Below are positions 16,248-25,418 of a stretch of 34,465 bases of DNA, in pieces. Source of the DNA: an uncultured Planctomycetota bacterium (GTDB lineage: Bacteria > Planctomycetota > Planctomycetia > Pirellulales > Thermoguttaceae); assembly GCA_902770245.1 (NCBI GenBank), contig CACXSS010000048.1, positions 1-34,465 on the forward strand. The letters are read 5' to 3'. The notes under the pieces were generated by a model. The model was not told the DNA's origin and ran no database searches. It saw only the letters and a program-made list of their open reading frames with translations. Positions within the stretch are counted from its first letter, which is position 1. Every line of letters starts with the position of its first letter. The translations under genes and the position numbers were made by a program.

Positions 16248-17003
16248 CTAGTCAGCCAAATCTTCAATGTCGCCAAAGTTGGTCTGGTTATCAAACGCAT
16301 TGACATTTCTGACAGCTGTGCTTACATCGCCGCCAGCGCCATATTTGCCGTCCAAACCAGGAGAAATAATCTGGAATCGTTTCTCGCCATACCAGACGCT
16401 GCCCTTTTTATATGGGGCTATTGAATCCGAATCCGAAGCGTCTGGTTTATAAGATCCACTATAGGACGTAGTTCCACCGCTAATTTTCGCTCTGAAATAT
16501 ACGTAAGGCGAACCGCCCGTCTTGGAGGTATAGGTTGCCAAAGTCCCAGAGACCGTTCCAAACTGAGCAGGGTTAAAATCATAAAGAGGCGCATTGCGCG
16601 GCGTAGTTGTATCCCCCGCAGTCAAATCCGGATTTTTTGGGTTTTTGCTAAAACCAATGGGACGCCCGTCTTTAATCGGTCCGCCCAGCCAGAAGACGAG
16701 AGCGTTGCCAGGATTGATGCCTGTAACGTTCAAATTGGTTGCTCTTGGATACGCTTTAGCCAAATGACGCTTTATCGCAGTCTGATCCGTTCCGTCTGGC
16801 GGATATTCTCCATACGTGGTTTTGTACGCTTCCAGAGCCATTTCCAGCTGTTTGAGTTCAGCGGAAATCGCCGCCTTCTGGACGCGCGCTCTGACTGCAA
16901 CCATTGCCCCTGACATGAGCGCAGCCAAAATGCCAATAATCGCAATTACCGTCAGCATTTCTACCAACGTAAAGCCGAAACGAGTTAATGACGAATGTTT
17001 CAT
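16248..17003 (-). CDS. GspG-like major pseudopilin
   Basis: Encodes 251 aa. The prepilin signal RFG-FTLVEMLTVIAIIGILAALMSGAMV is followed by the GspG helix (VQKAAISAELKQLEMALEAYKTTYGEYPPDG) and ends with a region (RFQIISPGLDGKYGAGGDVSTAVRN) resembling the GspG C-terminal calcium-site loop (SPGxDGxxGTxDDI). Length is ~100 aa longer than classical GspG. It directly follows gspF after a 98-base gap holding a stem-loop. It is likely the main pseudopilus subunit. No strong ribosome-binding site is close to the ATG. Confidence 0.85.
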   Translation of the reverse strand: MKHSSLTRFGFTLVEMLTVIAIIGILAALMSGAMVAVRARVQKAAISAELKQLEMALEAYKTTYGEYPPDGTDQTAIKRHLAKAYPRATNLNVTGINPGNALVFWLGGPIKDGRPIGFSKNPKNPDLTAGDTTTPRNAPLYDFNPAQFGTVSGTLATYTSKTGGSPYVYFRAKISGGTTSYSGSYKPDASDSDSIAPYKKGSVWYGEKRFQIISPGLDGKYGAGGDVSTAVRNVNAFDNQTNFGDIEDLAD

Positions 17004-17040
17004 GATAAGTTAAATTAAATCCTTGGTATTGCGAACGGAA

Positions 17041-17088
17041 AAGCCAAGAGGAGAGAAGCGCAAATCTGGCGTTTCTCTCTTCTGGCTT
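17041..17088 (-). other. stem-loop between gspF and gspG-like genes
   Basis: Imperfect hairpin: AAGCCA (17041-17046) with TGGCTT (17083-17088), and GAGAGAA (17051-17057) with TTCTCTC (17072-17078). On the minus strand only a short TTTT follows. It may be a partial terminator or an RNA-stability element that sets the pseudopilin to gspF ratio. Confidence 0.5.
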
Positions 17089-17101
17089 GTAATATTTTTT
17101 C

Positions 17102-18433
17102 TCAGCCGGACAGTTTGCTGATCAAGCTGATCAACGGCATGAACAACGAAATAACGATAAACCCGACCATACCGCCGAGGAAGATAATCAGCAACGGTTC
17201 CATCAAGCTCATCAACGAGTCCGTCAAAACGTTGACTTCGTCGTCAAACGTATCGGCGACCTTGTACAACATTTTATCCAATTCGCCGGTTTCTTCCCCT
17301 ACGTCAATCATGTTAACGACCATGTCGTCCATAATCTTTTGTCGGAACTTCATCATGTAAAGCAGCAATCCAATTGGACCTCCGCAGAAGAAGCACCACC
17401 AAAAGATCGCAATCGGATGAATTGGCGGAACGGCATTCTCTTTGATAGGCTTGGCAATGGACTCGCCTTGACGAATCGCTTCCAAAATTTTGTCAAACAA
17501 CCTTTCGAAAACGCCGTTGCCGGTCGTTTCTCGAGTAATGGTAATCGCTTCGATAATCGGAACGCCGGAGCTGACCAGCGTACCCAAGGTTCGCATGGCG
17601 CGGGCGACTGCGTTCTTTTCTACAAGCTGACCAAACACCGGCATCTTCAAGGTGAACAGGTTCCAACCAAACCGGCAATAGTCAAACTGGTTCATCATCT
17701 TGATTAACAACCAAATGCCGACTGGGACTGCAATCAAAATCCACCAGTAATAAAGGAACATGTTGGATACGAAAATCAGCCACTGCGTCATCACCGGCAG
17801 GGTTGTGTCGAAGTCTTCAAAAATTTTGATAAACTTCGGAATGATGAACACCATCAAAAACGCCAAAATGCCGACCGAGAACATAACAACGCAAACAGGA
17901 TACGTTAATGCGCCTTTGATTTTTCTCTTTAACGCTTCGCTCTTTTCGGTAAATTCTGCAAGACGCTGCAAAATGATTTCCAATGCGCCGCCCGCTTCAC
18001 CGGCTTTAATCATGTTGACGTACAGTCGGTTAAACGCCTTTGGGCATTTGGCCATCGCTTCTGACAGCGTCGCGCCGCCCTCGATTTCGTCAATGACGTC
18101 TATCAAAGCGTTTTTAAGCGCGCCTGGCTTTGCCTGACCTTCCAGAATTTTCAAACTCCGTAAAATCGGCAAACCAGCATCCTGCAAAATGGAAAGCTGA
18201 CGTGTAAATGTACACAAGACTTTCGACTTCACACCGGCAAGCGTAAACGTTTTACCCTTTTTACTGCCTGAAGCAACGGCTGCTGTTTTGCGTTCTTTTC
18301 TGACCGATAACTTGGTCAGATAGTAACCCATGTGTTTTATGGTAATTGCAGCTTCGTCTTCGTTTACAGCTTCGACGACGTCTTTTATTTCCTTACCAGA
18401 AGCGTCCATCGCTTCAAATTGATAAGTCGGCAT
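17102..18433 (-). CDS. gspF: type II secretion/type IV pilus inner-membrane platform protein GspF/PilC
   Basis: Encodes 443 aa with an AAGGA site before the ATG. Two T2SF domains are visible: the first at ~70-200 (CTFTRQLSILQDAGLPILRSLKILEGQ, then YVNMIKAGEAGGALE, then a TM), the second at ~275-430 (AMRTLGTLVSSGVPIIEAI, then MVVNMIDVGEETGELDKML, then a TM pair). An inserted stretch of ~30 residues (336-369) lies just before the second GEETG motif and contains a hydrophobic segment (IAIFWWCFFCGGPIGLLLY), an extra membrane helix absent from textbook GspF. It is the platform that couples the assembly ATPase to the pseudopilus. It is the first gene of the operon, with a strong promoter at 18490-18518. 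Confidence 0.92.
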   Translation of the reverse strand: MPTYQFEAMDASGKEIKDVVEAVNEDEAAITIKHMGYYLTKLSVRKERKTAAVASGSKKGKTFTLAGVKSKVLCTFTRQLSILQDAGLPILRSLKILEGQAKPGALKNALIDVIDEIEGGATLSEAMAKCPKAFNRLYVNMIKAGEAGGALEIILQRLAEFTEKSEALKRKIKGALTYPVCVVMFSVGILAFLMVFIIPKFIKIFEDFDTTLPVMTQWLIFVSNMFLYYWWILIAVPVGIWLLIKMMNQFDYCRFGWNLFTLKMPVFGQLVEKNAVARAMRTLGTLVSSGVPIIEAITITRETTGNGVFERLFDKILEAIRQGESIAKPIKENAVPPIHPIAIFWWCFFCGGPIGLLLYMMKFRQKIMDDMVVNMIDVGEETGELDKMLYKVADTFDDEVNVLTDSLMSLMEPLLIIFLGGMVGFIVISLFMPLISLISKLSG

Positions 18434-18489
18434 ATTGCATTTCCTTTGTGTATAATCGTTGAAATATTTGATAAAGTATCTTCAACGAT

Positions 18490-18518
18490 ATTATAATGTA
18501 TTTAAGAGCAAATTTCAA
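18490..18518 (-). promoter_or_regulatory. promoter of the gsp-like operon
   Basis: Minus strand: TTGAAA (18518-18513), 17-base spacer, TATAAT (18495-18490), ~57 bases upstream of the gspF ATG. A near-consensus sigma70-type match with ideal spacing. Confidence 0.7.
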
Positions 18519-19008
18519 ACCGGATTTCAGATTTTCTATCAAAAAAAAGGAAAATTTCTTAAAACGAGTCAAAATCCCCCCTATTATCGATAAAAATAAC
18601 CAAAACTGCCCAGTCTAAAACACCTAACATTGTTTCATTATACAAACATTGAAAAAATATTGAACACCCCTCATGTTCAAATTTTGTACATAATTCAAAA
18701 AATTTTTTAAATTTATAAAAACACTTAATAGTTGCAACTCTCTCACTATTTAGAATTTTAATACTTACAAAGCAATAAGCATTCGCTGAACATTTGGTCA
18801 TTCCGGCAAGTCCGCGCCTGAGAGCTGCCGGCTCTTAACCGCCAGCTATTAGCTTGAGCGTTCGCGGGATAAGCTAAAAGCTGGGAACCAGGAGCTATTC
18901 GCTAACTTGCAACCAAAGGCGCGCAGTTACCGTATAAGCCGCATTTTTATAGTAAAGCCTGGGGCTGAAGTAAAATAAAAAAATTTTTTAAAATAATCGG
19001 GAATTCTA
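18519..19008. other. intergenic region with hairpins, no gene seen
   Basis: AT-rich DNA without a convincing reading frame. Around 18815-18890 lies a hairpin-rich stretch: AGAGC with GCTCT near 18822-18836, and TTAGCTT with AAGCTAA around 18850-18877. It separates two divergent promoters. No known ncRNA pattern was recognised. Confidence 0.5.
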
Positions 19009-19037
19009 TTGACAATCCATAATTGATGGATTACACT
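19009..19037 (+). promoter_or_regulatory. promoter with embedded palindromic operator
   Basis: TTGACA (19009-19014), 17-base spacer, TACACT (19032-19037). The spacer contains a perfect inverted repeat AATCCAT-AATTG-ATGGATT (19014-19032) positioned exactly between the -35 and -10 elements, an arrangement that suggests repressor or MerR-type control of the gene at 19219. Predicted leader ~175 nt, with a GGGG/CCCC hairpin close to the ATG. Confidence 0.55.
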
Positions 19038-19218
19038 AATAATATAAAGAGGATATTTCTGGAAAAGAAGAACGTCCCTTGTTATTTTTTGAGAGGTTTT
19101 TCGCAGCAAAAACACTATACTTTTGTAGTCAACGTTGGGCAAGCGTCAGACAAATGCGTCGATACTTTCTCGGTTCTTCATCCAGAACACAGCGGGGAAA
19201 CGCCCCATTCAATAAACC

Positions 19219-22200
19219 ATGAGCGCTTCTGAAGAATCTTCGCAAAACGCGGAATTTAATCCATATCGAGTTTGGCTTGGAATTCCAGCTAACAAACTGC
19301 CTGCTGACCATTACAGTCTTCTGGGTCTGGAAACGTACGAGTCCGATCCGGACGTTATCGAGTCCGCAGCGGACAAGGTTATGGCATTTGTCAAAACGTT
19401 TCAAAGCGGCAAATATTCCAAGCAGTCACAACAGTTGTTGAACGAAATCGCAGCAGCTCGAGTTTGTTTGCTCAACGAAAAAGCCAAGGCGGAATACGAC
19501 GCCAAACTTCGCGCTAAAGAACCGCCGTCTTCGCCGTCACAATTGGGAATGGTCGCCCCGCCGCCGATTATTGGCGGGGGCGCGGTTCCGCCCGTTCAGG
19601 CTGCAGCTTTTGATTTTTCATCTTCCAATAAAAACAGCGCTCATGGAAAGTCTAAACAGGACAAGAAAAAAGGCGGCGGCGCATACGTCAAAAAAGGATC
19701 GTCCCGAAAGACCGCCGCTCCAATTCCATTCTGGATTTGGGGAGCGGGCGCGGCGGCGTTAGCGGCAATCGCTCTGCTCGTCTTTTTTGGGCTTTCCAGC
19801 TCCCATAAACCGTCCGATACAGAAATAGCTCAAAACGACTCAGACGTTACAGGTTCTGACGTTACAGACGATCAGAATCCTAATGTTGCAATTGTTGACG
19901 CTAACGACGCAAACGCCTCAAGCGACGCTGACAAGAGCGCTAATAACGCTGCTGACACAGCAAAAGACGCAGACAGCGCAGACAGCGCCAATAAAGACGC
20001 ATCCAATGCTGCGACTGACGGTTCCGCCAGCGCTCAAAACGCTCAGCAGGAAACAGTTACTCAACAAAACGAAACGGACGCTGTCGATAACGCCTCCGAT
20101 GGCGTTGAGAATGAAACCGGAACTGACGCAGACAACGAGCAAAACGACTTTGCTCTTCAGGAAGCGACCGCCGACACCGTCAACGACTTGGATCCCGTTT
20201 ATAAAACGGAAGAAGAACGGGAAGCAGCTCTCAAGGCAGCGGCGGCAAAAGCCAATACGCCGGCAGCTGCGTCTACGGCAAAGCCTGCCGCAGCGCCTGT
20301 CAAGCGAACAACCCATACTGTAACAGGATTTCCGTTCCCCTCTGCAACCAAGGCGGGAGATCGACACGTCATTACCGTTGACGATGTCGAGTACGCTTTT
20401 CGATGGTGCCCGTCCGGGACGTTTACCATGGGGTCGCCGTCCAGCGAACCGGGAAGAAACGCCAATGAAGTCGCCCATTCCGAAACAATTCCCACCGGCT
20501 TCTGGATTTTGGAAACAGAGGTTACTCATGCCATGTACGACGAACTGATGGATTTGCCAGCCCCCTCGGCAGCTCTTAAAGATCGTCCTGTATCTAACGT
20601 ATCCTGGGATAAATCGCGGAACTTCTGCGATCTGCTGTCCCGAATTACAGGTCAGAACTTCACCCTGCCAACAGAAGCTCAATGGGAATACGCTTGCAGA
20701 GCGGGGACAACGTCAGCGTACAATTTCGGAGCGGACTCAGCAAGTCTTTGCAAGAATGGGAACTACAGCGACCAATCGCACGCAGAAGTTGCCGCTCCGA
20801 CTCCGGAAACAACCAAAGACCTCGCTCATAGCGACGGCTTTGCAAGAACCGCGCCGGTAAAATCGTTCCCGCCCAATGCGTGGGGACTGTACGATATGCA
20901 CGGCAACGTCTTTGAATGGTGCCTGTATCCGTGCAATCAACCATTGGAAGAAACGCCTAATCCGCTTAAACACGTTCGCCGCGGAGGCGGATTCCATTCC
21001 TCGTTGGCAACCTGCCGAAGCGCAGCCCGGTATTCTCAGTCGTCTGCAGACGACCAGTCCGGGTTCAGAGTCGTGTATCGCGGCAACGCTCTTCCGAAAC
21101 CTCCTGAAAAGGTCGCTCGAAAAGTTGAAGCGGATAAAACGCGCATTGACGGCGATATTCGCAAGCCCGGTCGAACTCCAGGTCAGCGAGCGGAAGTCAA
21201 AGTCGGAGACGTTGCGTTTATTTTCCGTTGGTGCCCGCCAGGGACTACTCTCGTCTATCGTTCTTCATCAAAGGATGTTGCCATTTCGCAAGGGTTCTGG
21301 ATGCTCGAAACGGAAGTAACTCAACAAATGTATGAAAAAGTTACCGGGAAAAATCCGTCTCAGTTTGTTGGGAAATATAATCCGGTTGAACAGGTTTCCT
21401 GGACGGACGCTCAGCTGTTCTGTCAGCAGCTTTCCCAGCGGCTTCCCTCTCAAATGGGAAAAGTAGAATTTTTCCTCCCGACTGAAGCTCAATGGGTTTA
21501 CGCAGGCCGCGCTGGCAAGCTGCAAAAGTACGTTACAGGAGATTCTCTTTCCGTCAAAGACGCTAACTGTCACGCAGAAATGCCGTGTCCCGGCGAGTCG
21601 CGCGGAAAATACATCGCCTCAACGCTTCCAACCGGCGCTTACGCTCCAAACGCTTGGGGATTATACGATATGCACGGCAACGTCGGCGAATGGTGCTTTG
21701 ACCGCTATGACGCCCAACATCGCGCCAAACGAAGCGCCAATATGTTCTTCGACCCCGTCGGCGCGCCGGTTGGAACTGCCCGCATTGTACGAGGCGGAAG
21801 CTGGTTCTCGCCATACGAATTCTCTCGATTCATGACGGGATTCTATTCAACAGCCCCTGAAACGGCAACGCCAAAAATCGGGTTCAGAATTTGCACTTTC
21901 CCGACGGGCGTTTCATATAACAACACGGAACAAATCGACGGCGACCTTTCAGGATTGTTTGTCAGCCAGCCTCAAGCTGTCGATCTGCCTGAAAAGACTT
22001 CGGAACAGTATGAGACTCTGATGACTCTCCCGCCAACAGATTATCCGTGGGAGCTGTCCTCGTTAGGATTGTCCCAGTACAAACAGGGCGATACAACACT
22101 TGCGTTTATTCAGACGAACAAGAGCGTTGATAACGCCGAGTGGAAATTTCAAATCAAATCGAAGGACGGAGACTTGGACATTGCCCAGCTCAAGCGGGAA

Positions 22201-22902
22201 GGCAACTCCCTCATGTTCAGATTTACTGATATTTCAGGGTACGATATTGTACAAATGATTCGCAATACGATTCTGAAAATCAAAATCGGTTCCGACACAC
22301 ACCATTTAGCGCTTCGTAAACCGCATTTGATTACCGACAACAAATTCAACTGCTTTACCGGGAAGAAGTCATATACACCCAATTTGAAGTATCTTCCCAA
22401 AGGCAACCTGGTATTTTACGACATCGCTCCGCTGGATCATTCGCCCAAACCGTCGTTTTCCACCAGCTTTGCGGAACCGATTAACAAATCCGGGCATATC
22501 GCGTTCATGCTGGAAAACAAGCCGGTTGCCAACATTCAGTTTGATTTTGACTTGAACGCAGGGCTAAGGACTGACGTTGTTCTCAACAGCGACAAAACGT
22601 TTTTGACTCATTTAGCTATGTATACAAACAATTTGTCCAAGGCAAATTCGGCTTCAGCAGAGGCGGCTTCCAGACTGGCGGAAATCAAACGCAAGCTGCC
22701 GTCGGAACGGAACGCAAAAATGAGAGCAATCATGATGCAGGACAGCATTAAAGCCCAGTATCTTATTTGGGCGCACGAGTTCGCAAAGAACGCTGCTGCT
22801 GATACGCCTCTGCTGCATTTTGAAGTTTACATTGATTGCGAAGGAAGACGTCTGCCGTTAATTGTCATTGATCCAAAACTGGACGACGTTCCGCCGACAT
22901 AA
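19219..22902 (+). CDS. J-like / TM / tandem SUMF1 (FGE-sulfatase-like) membrane protein
   Basis: Encodes 1227 aa. Residues ~14-95 form a J-domain-like helical module (NPYRVWLGIP, then HYSLLGLETYESDPDVIESAADK, then AAARVCLLNEKAKAEYD) common in planctomycete membrane kinases and related proteins. A Pro/Lys-rich stretch and a TM helix (~169-192) follow, then a ~130-residue Asp/Ala/Asn-rich linker, then two SUMF1/FGE-type domains (~365-635 and ~655-900) with LPTEAQWEYA and NAWGLYDMHGNVFEW signatures, and a ~320-residue C-terminal domain of unknown type. The motif that bears the two catalytic Cys of true FGE is degenerate: the first domain retains one Cys (RGGGFHSSLATCRSA), the second none (RGGSWFSPYEFSRF). 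It is therefore more likely a binding module than an active formylglycine enzyme. Topology: J-like part in the cytosol, sensor part outside. Confidence 0.85.
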   Translation: MSASEESSQNAEFNPYRVWLGIPANKLPADHYSLLGLETYESDPDVIESAADKVMAFVKTFQSGKYSKQSQQLLNEIAAARVCLLNEKAKAEYDAKLRAKEPPSSPSQLGMVAPPPIIGGGAVPPVQAAAFDFSSSNKNSAHGKSKQDKKKGGGAYVKKGSSRKTAAPIPFWIWGAGAAALAAIALLVFFGLSSSHKPSDTEIAQNDSDVTGSDVTDDQNPNVAIVDANDANASSDADKSANNAADTAKDADSADSANKDASNAATDGSASAQNAQQETVTQQNETDAVDNASDGVENETGTDADNEQNDFALQEATADTVNDLDPVYKTEEEREAALKAAAAKANTPAAASTAKPAAAPVKRTTHTVTGFPFPSATKAGDRHVITVDDVEYAFRWCPSGTFTMGSPSSEPGRNANEVAHSETIPTGFWILETEVTHAMYDELMDLPAPSAALKDRPVSNVSWDKSRNFCDLLSRITGQNFTLPTEAQWEYACRAGTTSAYNFGADSASLCKNGNYSDQSHAEVAAPTPETTKDLAHSDGFARTAPVKSFPPNAWGLYDMHGNVFEWCLYPCNQPLEETPNPLKHVRRGGGFHSSLATCRSAARYSQSSADDQSGFRVVYRGNALPKPPEKVARKVEADKTRIDGDIRKPGRTPGQRAEVKVGDVAFIFRWCPPGTTLVYRSSSKDVAISQGFWMLETEVTQQMYEKVTGKNPSQFVGKYNPVEQVSWTDAQLFCQQLSQRLPSQMGKVEFFLPTEAQWVYAGRAGKLQKYVTGDSLSVKDANCHAEMPCPGESRGKYIASTLPTGAYAPNAWGLYDMHGNVGEWCFDRYDAQHRAKRSANMFFDPVGAPVGTARIVRGGSWFSPYEFSRFMTGFYSTAPETATPKIGFRICTFPTGVSYNNTEQIDGDLSGLFVSQPQAVDLPEKTSEQYETLMTLPPTDYPWELSSLGLSQYKQGDTTLAFIQTNKSVDNAEWKFQIKSKDGDLDIAQLKREGNSLMFRFTDISGYDIVQMIRNTILKIKIGSDTHHLALRKPHLITDNKFNCFTGKKSYTPNLKYLPKGNLVFYDIAPLDHSPKPSFSTSFAEPINKSGHIAFMLENKPVANIQFDFDLNAGLRTDVVLNSDKTFLTHLAMYTNNLSKANSASAEAASRLAEIKRKLPSERNAKMRAIMMQDSIKAQYLIWAHEFAKNAAADTPLLHFEVYIDCEGRRLPLIVIDPKLDDVPPT

Positions 22903-22924
22903 TAATCAGGCGTTAATCAAATAC

Positions 22925-22963
22925 AAAAACGCGGAGGCTTATATAAGCTTTCGCGTTTTTTTT
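22925..22963 (+). terminator. terminator after the SUMF1 gene
   Basis: AAAAACGCG/CGCGTTTTT stem (22925-22933 with 22952-22960) with an inner GGCTTATATAAGC pairing, followed by a T-run. It lies between convergent genes and may also stop transcription from aroA. Confidence 0.8.
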
Positions 22964-23010
22964 GTTAAGCTATTTATTACGAGATTTCTAACTGATTTAC
23001 AAACTGACTG

Positions 23011-24279
23011 TTACAGCGTCGCCAGAACGTCGAAAAATTTGGGGAACGTTTTGGACGTGCATTCAGGATTTTGAATGTCAACGCCGGGAATTCTCAGACC
23101 CGCCAGAGCAAAGCTCATCGCCATTCGATGATCGTTGTACGTCTCAATTACAGCGGACTTATACTGGTTTACCGGAAGCGGATAAACCTTCAAGCCGTCT
23201 GGGTATTCCTCAACTTGCGCGCCGAATTTTCTCAGTTCCGTACAGACGGCGGCAATGCGGTCAGTTTCCTTAACTCGCATGTTGGCAACGTTGGTAATTG
23301 TCGTGGGAGAATCGGCAAACAGAGCGGTAACCGCCAACGTTTGGGCAGTATCGCTGATGTGGTGCATGTCAACTGTAACGCCATGAAGCTGTCCGTCGTT
23401 TTGAACAAACGTCGCGTTATCCTCTTCCCAGACTTTACAGCCCATCTTCTCCAAGCAATCGACAAAGCGAATGTCGCCCTGTAACGCGGAATGGGTCAAA
23501 CCGTTAACGCAAATTCGTCCGCCAACAATTGCCGCTGCGGCAAAGAAATAGCTCGCCGCCGACGCGTCCGGTTCAATCGCGTAAGTCGTTGAACGATACT
23601 TCTGCCCGGCGGGAATGACAAACCGACTTTCTGACGGCTGTTCGACTGTAACGCCAAACGCCTTCATTACTGCGGCTGTCATATCGACGTACGGACGGGA
23701 AACGAGGTCGCCGACGACTTCAATTTCCGCATCGTTTTCAAGCCCGGCGCCCGCCATGAGCAGAGCGGATAGATATTGACTTGAAATGTTTCCAGCAACT
23801 GTCGTTTTCCCTCCGCGTTTGGAGCCGTGAACCCGAATCGGGGGAAACGTCTCGTTTTGGAGATACTCAATTTGAACGCCCCATTGACGCAAGGCGTCAA
23901 CCAGATCGCCAATCGGGCGCTGACGCATTCGCTCTACGCCGTCTAAAACGAACGAGCCGTCAGAGTGAATCGCCGCGCCGGTGAGAAATCGAATGCTCGT
24001 CCCGCTGTTGCCTAAAAACAGGTCAGCAGACGCCGCAGGAAAGAACCCGCCGCAGCCGTGAACCGTTGCTGTACACGCCTCTAAATCGTGTTCAATTTCC
24101 ACGCCCATGAGTTTGAGAGCTTCCCGCATATACTGGGTGTCGTCGCTTGCCAGAACTCCCGTCAGCGTCGACGTCCCTTGAGCCAACGCGGCTGTTACAA
24201 ACGCTCTGTTGGTTATACTTTTCGACCCCGGAGGGGTTACAGCGCAATCAAGACGATGGGTAATCGGCGTTATAAGCAT
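23011..24279 (-). CDS. aroA: 3-phosphoshikimate 1-carboxyvinyltransferase (EPSP synthase)
   Basis: Encodes 422 aa, the usual length. It joins shikimate-3-phosphate and PEP in the chorismate pathway. Visible motifs: TPPGSKSITNRA (Lys20, Ser21, Arg25 bind substrate), LFLGNSGTSIRFLTG (the PEP/glyphosate loop, with Ser and Ile-Arg-Phe instead of the enterobacterial GNAGTAMRP), RMRQRPIGDL, SSQYLSALL, VANMRVKETDRI and YNDHRMAMSFAL. All catalytic anchors appear intact. It is the last gene of the rho operon, 42 bases after the RNase HII-like gene. No Shine-Dalgarno site precedes the ATG. The altered glyphosate loop is consistent with a non-class-I enzyme; drug sensitivity cannot be predicted here. 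Confidence 0.96.
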   Translation of the reverse strand: MLITPITHRLDCAVTPPGSKSITNRAFVTAALAQGTSTLTGVLASDDTQYMREALKLMGVEIEHDLEACTATVHGCGGFFPAASADLFLGNSGTSIRFLTGAAIHSDGSFVLDGVERMRQRPIGDLVDALRQWGVQIEYLQNETFPPIRVHGSKRGGKTTVAGNISSQYLSALLMAGAGLENDAEIEVVGDLVSRPYVDMTAAVMKAFGVTVEQPSESRFVIPAGQKYRSTTYAIEPDASAASYFFAAAAIVGGRICVNGLTHSALQGDIRFVDCLEKMGCKVWEEDNATFVQNDGQLHGVTVDMHHISDTAQTLAVTALFADSPTTITNVANMRVKETDRIAAVCTELRKFGAQVEEYPDGLKVYPLPVNQYKSAVIETYNDHRMAMSFALAGLRIPGVDIQNPECTSKTFPKFFDVLATL

Positions 24280-24321
24280 GAGCGTAAAATTGGTTAAGGT
24301 TGAAATTTGAGGACGAAAGCG

Positions 24322-25395
24322 TTATTTCTTTCGCCATAGCTGATCCATGGGAAAATCAATTTTCGACCGGATTTGCTCTAAAAAGCGTTTGGCGTCAACC
24401 GGGTAGCCGGCTGTCGGTTCCAGACCGGGAACTTTCTTTTGCCAGTATTCGTTGAGCTGGTTCATAAACAGTTCCCGCAAATACTTGCAGGCAATCGACG
24501 CCAGCGCCGCCGGCGGAGAGCAGTCGCTTTTCGCCTGAAAATGAATTGTCCGAACGTATCCCTGCCACGTAAAGCGGTACGAACTGATACTCTCCGACTG
24601 CTCCAGTATTTCTACGAAATCCGGACTTGCTTGTTCGTCTTGCTTCTCGCAATCGTCAAAAAGCGAAAGCTGACCGAAATTGTCTTTCTCACTTTTGCTT
24701 TTAAAGCTCTGCTGTTCGGACGACTCGTTAAAACAGTCGTTGAGCAAATCCGCATAGAAATTCCGCCCGCCGTGCTTGTCACACCAGACGACGGTTTCTC
24801 CAGGACAGTTTTTCAACGCGAATTTCAGCAGATTGAGCGTCGTTTTGGAAAGGAGCGTCGATTTATTGCCCAACGCGTCGCATTGAGCGTTAAATCGAGC
24901 AGGAAAGACAACGTCTGAACGCAAATCCGTCAGATGAATTCCCGATTCTTCCTGAATCCGTTTGAACGCAGCTGTCGTTTCGTCCAGATAAGATTTGTCA
25001 GCGTCAATCGGGAGCGGAGTCGATTCCGGAACTTCCCACGATGGAAACTGATATGCTTGATCGTTACATATTCTCAGCGCGTTAAACAAGTCTGAAAACG
25101 AGGCGTTTTCTGCAATTCGCCCCAAACTTCGCAGAGCCGACAACAGAGCGTATTCCAGATGTTTTAACCCCGCAGTATCGCGTCCCTTATAGAGTTTTTT
25201 GGAATCGTCCAGAAGAAAAGAACCCTGAGCAGACTTGAGAGCTTTTTTATTGTTCGCCTGACAGACAACCGGGCGCAGACGATTGTACATTTCCGTTCCG
25301 CTCAGATCGCGGTCGGCAGTCCAAACGGAAACGGAAATAACCAGCGGCCCCAAATTGGGACCGTACCCGGCTTCGTCTGTACCCAGTATAAACAT
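24322..25395 (-). CDS. divergent RNase HII-like nuclease
   Basis: Encodes 357 aa, well above the ~200 aa of typical RNase HII. The RNase H-fold start GTDEAGYGPNLGPLV supplies D7 and E8. Downstream are the conserved DDSKKL (63-68), CDKHGG with D206 as third acid, and KSDCSPPAALASIACKYLRE with D291 as fourth acid. All four acids are therefore present. The GRG motif that reads the ribonucleotide 2'-OH in RNase HII is GYG here, so substrate choice may differ. Two insertions (about 90-165 and 225-275) set it apart; the second is acidic and probably disordered. It sits 23 bases after rho. It is expected to remove RNA from RNA-DNA hybrids, but this is family inference. Confidence 0.75.
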   Translation of the reverse strand: MFILGTDEAGYGPNLGPLVISVSVWTADRDLSGTEMYNRLRPVVCQANNKKALKSAQGSFLLDDSKKLYKGRDTAGLKHLEYALLSALRSLGRIAENASFSDLFNALRICNDQAYQFPSWEVPESTPLPIDADKSYLDETTAAFKRIQEESGIHLTDLRSDVVFPARFNAQCDALGNKSTLLSKTTLNLLKFALKNCPGETVVWCDKHGGRNFYADLLNDCFNESSEQQSFKSKSEKDNFGQLSLFDDCEKQDEQASPDFVEILEQSESISSYRFTWQGYVRTIHFQAKSDCSPPAALASIACKYLRELFMNQLNEYWQKKVPGLEPTAGYPVDAKRFLEQIRSKIDFPMDQLWRKK

Positions 25396-25418
25396 GGTTA
25401 CAAATCCATGCAGATTTT

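Noticed and set aside
18559-18801. 80-aa minus-strand reading frame in the intergenic region
   Set aside because: AT-rich with low-complexity protein, no ribosome-binding site, and no recognisable domain; overlaps a hairpin-rich intergenic stretch.
18959-18970. GGGGCTGA-like string resembling a tmRNA 5' end
   Set aside because: Only the first few bases match; there is no acceptor stem partner, tag frame or pseudoknot pattern downstream.
19023-19232. 69-aa plus-strand frame in the leader of the SUMF1 gene
   Set aside because: TTG start inside the promoter, no ribosome-binding site, no family features; overlaps the real start.
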